A stretch of DNA of 64,000 nucleotides, from NCBI GenBank assembly GCA_045594705.1, contig JAZNZB010000081.1, positions 1 to 64,000 of the forward strand, given 5' to 3'. Source of the DNA: SVQP01 sp045594705. Lineage in GTDB: Bacteria > Bacillota > Clostridia > Oscillospirales > CAG-272. Under the pieces are notes generated by a model, which saw only the letters and a program-made list of their open reading frames with translations, was not told where the DNA came from and did not search any database. Within the stretch, counting starts at the first letter, position 1. Every line of letters starts with the position of its first letter. The position numbers and the translations under genes are program-made. Below, piece after piece: positions 58,738-64,000 of the stretch.

Positions 58738-60822
58738 TTACTGTCTGTAGGTCATTTCTCCGTAGGTGGGAACAGGCCACAGCGCAGAGGGCATGATGGT
58801 CTCCATGGCGTCTACGGGCGCGCGCAAGGCCTGCATGGCGGGCACGACCTTATCGCAGAAGACACGTGCAACAGAAAAATGATCGGGCTGAGACATGGCC
58901 TCGGCATCGGCGCGCTTGAGCGCCTCGAGTGCTGCGTATGCCTGCTCGTTATACGAGGAGAGCTTGGTCAACAGATCCTTTTCCACACCGATCGAGCCAA
59001 CGCCCAGAACATCACGCTTTTTACTTGCGGTATCTGCCAGGCGGCACATGTATTCCTCAACAGCCGGTATATATTCTCTACTTGCCATTACAATCATGGT
59101 CTGTGCTTCGATGTTGATGATCTTGGCGTAATTCTCCAGCAGAATATCTTGACGGGATTGCAGCTCGCTGGTACTCATCACACCGAATTTTTCGAACAGC
59201 TCCACGTTTTCGGCATCGGTCATATGCGGATAGACGTCCACGGAACGCTTATAATTGCACAGTCCGCGACGCTCAGCCTCCTCCTCCCATTCCTTGGAAT
59301 AGCCGTTTCCGCTGAACAGGATGCGCTCGTGCTTGGTAAATACCTCGCGCAGCAGCGCATGCAGCTCGGCATCGAAATCCGAAGCATTTTCAAGCCTGTC
59401 TGCATACTCGCAGAAGGATTTTGCCACGGCGGTATTGAGCACGATGTTGGGCATGGCGATATTCTGCGCTGCACCCGGCATACGGAACTCAAATTTCTTG
59501 CCGGTAAAGGCAAAGGGAGAGGTGCGGTTGCGGTCGGTCGTATCCTTTCTGATGGCCGGAATGGAGGGAACGCCCAGATTGAGCGTGGCGCGTCCATGTC
59601 CGGCGTAAGCCGTGCCGCGAATGATGGATTCAATGACGTGCTCCAGCTCCTCGCCCACAAAGATCGAGATGATGGCGGGCGGTGCTTCGGCAACACCCAG
59701 GCGCGTATCATTGCCCGCGGTGGCGATAGACAGGCGCAAAAGCCCCTGATAATCGTCCACAGCCTGGATCACGGCTGCCAAAATCAGCAAAAATTGCAGA
59801 TTTTCGCCCGGTTTTTTGCCGGGATCGGTCAGATTCTTGCCCGTATCGGTGGCAAGTGCCCAGTTGTTATGCTTGCCAGAGCCGCTGACGCCCTGATAGG
59901 GCTTTTCGTGGAGCAGACAAACCAGATCGTGACGCTCGGCTACCTTTTTCATGTACTCCATGGTCAACATATTCTGATCGACTGCCACGTTGGCCGTGGT
60001 GTAGATGGGTGCAAGCTCGTGCTGCGAGGGTGCAGCCTCATTGTGTTTGGTCTTGGCATTGATGCCGAGTGCCCAAAGCTCGCGGTCAAGCTCAGCCATA
60101 AAGGCGGAGACGCGGGTCTTTAACGGACCGAAATAATGGTCCTCCATCTCCTGACCCTTGGGTGCGGGTGCACCAAACAGAGTCCTGCCGCAGTAGGAGA
60201 GATCCTTGCGGCGGTCGAAGTACGCTTTGTTTACAAGAAAATATTCCTGCTCTGCACCGACTGTTGCGCAAACGCGTGAGGTAGTCGTATCGCCAAACAG
60301 GCGCAGAATACGAAGCGCCTGCACGTTGAGCGCGTCCATAGAGCGCAAAAGCGGCGTTTTGGTATCCAGTGCCTCGCCCGTATAGGAGCAGAAGGCGGTG
60401 GGAATGTACAGCGTGCCGTCCTTGACAAAGGCATAGGACGCAGGATCCCAGGCGGTATAGCCTCTGGCCTCAAAGGTGGCGCGCAGGCCGCCCGAGGGGA
60501 AGGAGGAGGCGTCACTTTCGCCCTTGATCAGCTCCTTGCCGGAGAATTCCATAATGACCTTATCGCCCAGAGGGGAGATAAAGGCATCGTGCTTCTCTGC
60601 CGTGACGCCGGAGAGCGGCTGGAACCAATGGGTAAAGTGGGTAGCGCCCTTTTCGATTGCCCAGTCCTTCATGGCTGTGGCGACCGTGCCTGCAATGGCG
60701 GGGTCAATGACACCGCCGGTGGCGATGGTGTTGGTCAAGGAGCGATAAACGTCCTTGGGAAGTTTTTGACGCATCACGTCGTCGTTAAAGACGCGTGAGC
60801 CGTAAAGCTCGGGTACGTTCAT
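58738..60822 (-). CDS. glnN: Type III glutamine synthetase
   Basis: GlnN makes glutamine from glutamate, ammonia and ATP. The 694-residue length and features are those of GS-III, not GS-I: THFTHWFQPLSG with EKHDAF, the GGLRATFEARGYTAWD segment, VGAEQEYFLV, KTKHNEAAPSQHELAPI and GVSGSGKHNNWAL. These contain the metal- and ammonia-site residues. AAAGGAT lies just before the ATG. It is monocistronic. GS-III is typical of Clostridia, Bacteroides and Cyanobacteria. Confidence 0.97.
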   Translation of the reverse strand: MNVPELYGSRVFNDDVMRQKLPKDVYRSLTNTIATGGVIDPAIAGTVATAMKDWAIEKGATHFTHWFQPLSGVTAEKHDAFISPLGDKVIMEFSGKELIKGESDASSFPSGGLRATFEARGYTAWDPASYAFVKDGTLYIPTAFCSYTGEALDTKTPLLRSMDALNVQALRILRLFGDTTTSRVCATVGAEQEYFLVNKAYFDRRKDLSYCGRTLFGAPAPKGQEMEDHYFGPLKTRVSAFMAELDRELWALGINAKTKHNEAAPSQHELAPIYTTANVAVDQNMLTMEYMKKVAERHDLVCLLHEKPYQGVSGSGKHNNWALATDTGKNLTDPGKKPGENLQFLLILAAVIQAVDDYQGLLRLSIATAGNDTRLGVAEAPPAIISIFVGEELEHVIESIIRGTAYAGHGRATLNLGVPSIPAIRKDTTDRNRTSPFAFTGKKFEFRMPGAAQNIAMPNIVLNTAVAKSFCEYADRLENASDFDAELHALLREVFTKHERILFSGNGYSKEWEEEAERRGLCNYKRSVDVYPHMTDAENVELFEKFGVMSTSELQSRQDILLENYAKIINIEAQTMIVMASREYIPAVEEYMCRLADTASKKRDVLGVGSIGVEKDLLTKLSSYNEQAYAALEALKRADAEAMSQPDHFSVARVFCDKVVPAMQALRAPVDAMETIMPSALWPVPTYGEMTYRQ

Positions 60823-60896
60823 GGTAATATCCTTTAATTTAAAAAAATAGGATGAAAAATGGGTTAAGCAACCCTCAACGGGCCACTCTCACAGGA

Positions 60897-61184
60897 TGAA
60901 AGTTTTGATCAAACTTTTCCAAAAGTTTGCGGGGTACGGGGCAGAGCCCCGAAAAACGCCGTTTTTTTGGTTCTTTTTTGCGGCTACTTGCTCAAAAAAA
61001 GAACGGAGAGAATCTTCTCAATGTCACGTAACCTAATTCGTCACCCACTTTTTTCTTTGACACCGCCGGCGCAAAGAAAAAAGTTCACAAAAAAGAAACG
61101 CCGAGATGATTTCGCGCCTGCGGGCGCGACGAGGGCGCCGCCCTCGACCTGCAAACTTTTGTAAAAGTTTGATCAAAACTTTCA
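60897..61184. repeat. Inverted repeat with 34-nt arms and internal hairpins
   Basis: Arms at 60897-60930 and 61151-61184 (TGAAAGTTTTGATCAAAC start) differ by one base. Inside are a GGGGCAGAGCCCC hairpin (near 60938-60950), a GC-rich palindrome (about 61126-61146, GAGGGCGCCGCCCTC) and a TTTCTTTG/CAAAGAAA dyad. It fills the 385-nt gap between rarA and glnN. No coding potential is seen. Confidence 0.85.
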
Positions 61185-61207
61185 TGAGTTTAGGGCATTC
61201 GCTTGGG

Positions 61208-62425
61208 TCAGTTCCCCTTGATCTTCTTCCAATACTCCGCCGCGGCCTGTTCGGTCTTATTCTGCGCGGGAGTATAATACTTTCTGTCCTTCAGATCATT
61301 GGGCAGATACTGCTGATTGACGTAATGATTCGGAAAGTCGTGCGGGTACTTATACCCTTTATTCAGCGGGCTTTGCAAATGCTCGGGGATCTCGTTCCCT
61401 TTCCCTGCCCGCACGTCCTCCAGCGCTGCATCCAGCGCGATATGTGTGGCATTCGATTTGGGTGAGGTTGCCAGAATGATTGCCGCATTTCCGAGCGGAA
61501 TTCTCGCCTCGGGCATGCCCAGCTCCTTGGCCGACTCACAGCATGCGCGTGTGATCACTGCTGCCATGGGATAAGCCGCGCCGATGTCCTCGTTTGCAAT
61601 CACCTGCAGGCGTCTGCAAACCGAGATCAACTCGCCCGATTCAAGCAATTTGGCCGTGTAAAATGCCGCCGCATCGGGATCTGAGCCGCGAATGGACTTT
61701 TGCAGGCAGGATAGCAGATCGTAATGGGCGTCGTCACCGTAATTTCCAATGCCGCTCTTGAATGCATCGGCGTGCTCGCGCAAAATCTCGCCGTCTGCCG
61801 AGAAAAATGCGTTCTCAAACAGCCCAATCGCGCGTCTGACGTCTCCTCCCGCAGCCTTTGCCACGTAGCAAAGCAATTCGTCCGATGCCGTTTTATTTGT
61901 CCCGTGCTCCTCGTTGAGGTAGTCCAGTGCGCGTCTGAGCATCTTTGCTCCGCTCTCGGGCGGTACGGGCTTGAATTCAAACAGCGAAGAGCGTGAAATG
62001 ATCGCGTTATATACGTAAAAATGGGGATTTTCGGTGGTGGAGGCGATCAGCGTGATTCTGCCGTCCTCCATGTATTCCAGCAGCGTTTGCTGCTGTTTTC
62101 TGTTAAAATACTGGATCTCGTCAAGATACAAGAGAATTCCGCCCGAGCCGAAAATGTTGTTGGTCTCGGCGATGATGTCCTTGATGTCCTGCGTGGATGC
62201 GTGTGTGGCGTTGAGCTTGCGAAACTGCATACCCGACGCTGCCGCAATGGCAGAGGCTGCCGTGGTCTTTCCCGTGCCGGGAGGGCCAAAAAAGATCATA
62301 TTCGTGATCCTTCCCCCTGCGATCATGCGTCTGACTACACCGCGAGGGCCGAACAAATGTTCTTGCCCGACGATCTCATCCAGCGTTTTAGGGCGGAGAA
62401 TGTCCGCCAGTTGCATATTTTTCAT
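61208..62425 (-). CDS. rarA: Replication-associated recombination protein A (RarA/MgsA)
   Basis: RarA is a AAA+ clamp-loader-like ATPase that acts at stalled forks. The 405-residue protein has Walker A GPPGTGKT (47-54), Walker B LLYLDEIQYFN, sensor 1 region LIASTTENPHF and the C-terminal RarA domain (IRGSDPDAAAFYTAKLLESGE, YKYPHDFPNHYVNQQYLP). It starts 3 nt after the upstream peptidase gene and so belongs to the same operon. That operon begins with a membrane protein behind LexA-like boxes. Confidence 0.97.
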   Translation of the reverse strand: MKNMQLADILRPKTLDEIVGQEHLFGPRGVVRRMIAGGRITNMIFFGPPGTGKTTAASAIAAASGMQFRKLNATHASTQDIKDIIAETNNIFGSGGILLYLDEIQYFNRKQQQTLLEYMEDGRITLIASTTENPHFYVYNAIISRSSLFEFKPVPPESGAKMLRRALDYLNEEHGTNKTASDELLCYVAKAAGGDVRRAIGLFENAFFSADGEILREHADAFKSGIGNYGDDAHYDLLSCLQKSIRGSDPDAAAFYTAKLLESGELISVCRRLQVIANEDIGAAYPMAAVITRACCESAKELGMPEARIPLGNAAIILATSPKSNATHIALDAALEDVRAGKGNEIPEHLQSPLNKGYKYPHDFPNHYVNQQYLPNDLKDRKYYTPAQNKTEQAAAEYWKKIKGN

Positions 62426-62428
62426 ACA

Positions 62429-63112
62429 TTAACTCCGACAAGCGTCTGCAAACGACGCAAACAACCTTTGCATAGCGGGGCTTTGCGCGCGGAAGATCTC
62501 GGGATGCCACTGCACGGCGAGATAAAACCTGTGCCCTTCCATGTGCACGGCCTCGATATAACCGTCCTCACTCTCGGCATCTGCGGTCAGCGTGGGGGCA
62601 AGAGCCTTGATGTTCTGATGGTGGAAGGTGTTGACCAAGATCTCCTCGCACTCTGTCAGAGAATACAGCATCGAACCCTTGTAAACCAAGGTCTTTTGCA
62701 GCGTAGTCGTTCCCGGCTCGGTCTGTCTGTGGCCGTCGATATGCTGATACAGCGTACCGCCCTCCGCCACGTTGAGCAGCTGAATGCCGCGACAGATGCC
62801 GAGAATGGGCTTGCCCGTAGCCTTGACGTGGCGGTAGAGTGCCAGCTCAAACGCATCACGGTCAGCATCGATCTCTACACTCTCAAACATTTTCTCTTCT
62901 CCGTAGAGTGCAGGGTCCATATCGTCGCCACCGGCAAACAAAAATCCGTCGAAAACGTTTGCGTATTCGGCTAGCTTTTCTTCATCCTCCGTGTACGCCA
63001 AAAAGACCGGAACAGCACCTGCTTCCCAGAGAGAATTGAGGTAATTCTGGCTCATGGCGATCTTTCCTTCGGCTGTTTTGGAGCAAGTAATGCCGATGTA
63101 GGGTCTTTGCAT
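62429..63112 (-). CDS. Peptidase C26/class I glutamine amidotransferase-like hydrolase
   Basis: The 227-residue protein resembles gamma-glutamyl-gamma-aminobutyrate hydrolase (PuuD type). The nucleophile is Cys107 in PILGICRGIQLLNV, and the catalytic His-Glu pair is in VQWHPE near the C terminus. GGDDMDP is the substrate-side loop. The start MQRPYIG has GGAGG 6 nt upstream. Its link to the neighbouring rarA is positional (3-nt gap); a substrate in wall-peptide or polyamine metabolism is possible. Confidence 0.93.
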   Translation of the reverse strand: MQRPYIGITCSKTAEGKIAMSQNYLNSLWEAGAVPVFLAYTEDEEKLAEYANVFDGFLFAGGDDMDPALYGEEKMFESVEIDADRDAFELALYRHVKATGKPILGICRGIQLLNVAEGGTLYQHIDGHRQTEPGTTTLQKTLVYKGSMLYSLTECEEILVNTFHHQNIKALAPTLTADAESEDGYIEAVHMEGHRFYLAVQWHPEIFRAQSPAMQRLFASFADACRS

Positions 63113-63141
63113 ACAAAACCTCCATGCAAGTAAACTGAAAA

Positions 63142-63843
63142 TCAATGATAATTGGCCTCGGGTCTCATCAGACCGATAAAGTTATCCAACATCTGCAGCA
63201 TATCGGGCAAAATGAATATGACAAATACAGCCAGCAGAATGGCAATGCCTGCGATGATCAGCACCGAGATCCAGCCTGATCCTCGCTTGTCGTAACGGAT
63301 ATCGGCTGCGTAAGAATCGTCCTTGGGAATATAGAACGTGTCCTTTTGAAAATCGATTTTATAGGGTGCTGAGCCGAATGCGGGGCCATCCTTGGTGGCA
63401 CTTTCCTCATATTCCTGCTTTTTTTGGGCAATTGCGTCGTCGTATTCCTTTTTTTGCGTGCACACGACGACCTTTGAAAGTGACCCGCTGCGCAAGGCAC
63501 TGCGGACGGCCGCGTTTTTATGATATCCCAGCTCATAAAGCGTTTTGGCACTTTCGGGTGTATAGCAATCCTCATAGATCAGCTTGCGCACGAATTCCCC
63601 AAGGCCCTTTTTCTCATAGACGCTGAGAATTGCGGCAAGGATCATGCCCAAAAACAGCGCAATGATTGCCCAGGACAGATTGATCACACCGCTCTCGCCC
63701 AAATCGATCCCGAGATTATGATATTGTGAAATATCCAGAGTAAGATACTTTTCGGTTACGTAAGCCCACAGCTCCTCAATCAGAGAGGGCTGCGCGGAGG
63801 CGTCATTGCTCAGATTGATGAGTACTCGGGTAAATCCGGACAT
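63142..63843 (-). CDS. Unknown two-helix membrane protein, possibly LexA-regulated
   Basis: I do not recognise this 233-residue protein. It has a polar N-terminal region of about 50 residues, a membrane helix at about 54-76, a charged cytoplasmic middle (about 77-190, with helix-rich VRKLIYEDCYTPESAKTLYELGYHKNAAVRSALR), and a second helix at about 195-216. The topology suggests a small loop outside and a DNA- or protein-binding middle inside, though that is inference. AGGAGG precedes the ATG at 6 nt. Two GAAC/GTTC dyads lie 23-56 nt upstream. It is the first gene of an operon with the peptidase and rarA. Confidence 0.75.
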   Translation of the reverse strand: MSGFTRVLINLSNDASAQPSLIEELWAYVTEKYLTLDISQYHNLGIDLGESGVINLSWAIIALFLGMILAAILSVYEKKGLGEFVRKLIYEDCYTPESAKTLYELGYHKNAAVRSALRSGSLSKVVVCTQKKEYDDAIAQKKQEYEESATKDGPAFGSAPYKIDFQKDTFYIPKDDSYAADIRYDKRGSGWISVLIIAGIAILLAVFVIFILPDMLQMLDNFIGLMRPEANYH

Positions 63844-63865
63844 TGAAGTCCTCCTTTCTCAAAAC

Positions 63866-63899
63866 AGAACGAATGTTCTAAAAACAGAATGCGCGTTCT
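63866..63899. promoter_or_regulatory. Two LexA (SOS)-type boxes upstream of the membrane protein-peptidase-rarA operon
   Basis: AGAACGAATGTTCT (63866-63879) fits the Gram-positive LexA consensus GAAC-N4-GTTC exactly. AGAATGCGCGTTCT (63886-63899) matches with one change. The dyads are 20 bp apart, two helical turns, on one DNA face. Confidence 0.7.
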
Positions 63900-63916
63900 T
63901 GTATTTTGTCGAAAAA

Positions 63917-64000
63917 TCAGCGAATAACGTCAAGACCGATGTACTTCTTCAGGCAATCGGGTACGTTGACCGAACCGTCAGCGTTCTGGTTCTGCTCAAC
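63917..64000 (-). CDS. serS: Seryl-tRNA synthetase, last 27 codons (runs off the right edge)
   Basis: The visible residues, VEQNQNADGSVNVPDCLKKY and then IGLDVIR, match the conserved SerRS C terminus (ENxxNxDGSVxVPExLxPYxGxxxI). The stop is TGA at 63919-63917. It is the gene upstream of the LexA-box operon, with 73 nt between them. Confidence 0.88.
   Translation of the reverse strand, partial: VEQNQNADGSVNVPDCLKKYIGLDVIR

Noticed and set aside
1..64000. tRNA, rRNA, tmRNA, 6S and SRP RNA genes and insertion sequences
   Set aside because: Scanning the gaps by eye gave no cloverleaf or conserved core of these RNAs, and no transposase or integrase reading frame was recognised.

Overview
The window is a near-origin chromosomal segment from a Clostridia-class Bacillota, most likely an uncultured gut lineage related to Oscillospirales/Christensenellales. 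The evidence is the Firmicutes-type gene orders rimP-nusA-rnpM-ylxQ-infB, yybS-gdpP-rplI-dnaB and dnaA-dnaN-recF-remB-gyrB, AGGAGG-type ribosome binding sites, TTGACA-17-TATAAT promoters, a type III glutamine synthetase, and secreted proteins with Thr/Glu/Pro-rich linkers. No mobile element, phage, CRISPR array, rRNA or tRNA gene was recognised.

Layout: 1-3.6 kb is the nusA/infB operon (minus; infB runs off the left edge). 3.9-13.4 kb is yybS-gdpP-rplI-dnaB-tilS-hpt-ftsH. 13.4-20 kb holds a small membrane protein and an alr - DUF5722-like lipoprotein - AraC regulator - YitT operon. 20.3-24.1 kb has a LytTR/DUF3021 pair, a DUF378 protein and a class I lysyl-tRNA synthetase with a fused tRNA-binding domain. 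24.4-31.9 kb is a secreted-protein cluster: two small lipoproteins, a cohesin-domain protein, and three proteins that share a C-terminal Gly-Cys/membrane-segment/Lys tail. 32-39.1 kb carries a SleB-like cell-wall hydrolase, maf-mreB-PBP2 and a marR-popT-pssA operon. 39.3-41.8 kb is a copper ATPase with a copZ-like domain fused at its C terminus. 42-53.4 kb is dnaA-oriC-dnaN-recF-remB-gyrB-pfkB-mreC-mreD-gyrA. 53.4-58.5 kb has two large paralogous lipoproteins. 58.7-64 kb has glnN, then rarA, a class I amidotransferase-like peptidase and a membrane protein behind two LexA-type boxes, and the 3' end of serS.

Working picture: the gene set is dominated by replication, translation, cell-wall elongation (mreB, PBP2, mreC, mreD, alr, popT, SleB) and surface proteins. 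Five secreted proteins, in two loci 22 kb apart, are built from the same two recurring modules. With the shared C-terminal tail, they form the best candidate for an undescribed surface system. Other points of interest are a possible LexA-controlled rarA operon, a MarR operator lying exactly in a promoter spacer, a gyrB-to-gyrA block interrupted by pfkB-mreC-mreD, and six intergenic islands built of long inverted repeats. Hand-counted base composition suggests that GC skew changes sign around dnaA. If that is right, most genes on both sides of the origin are transcribed towards it, against replication.
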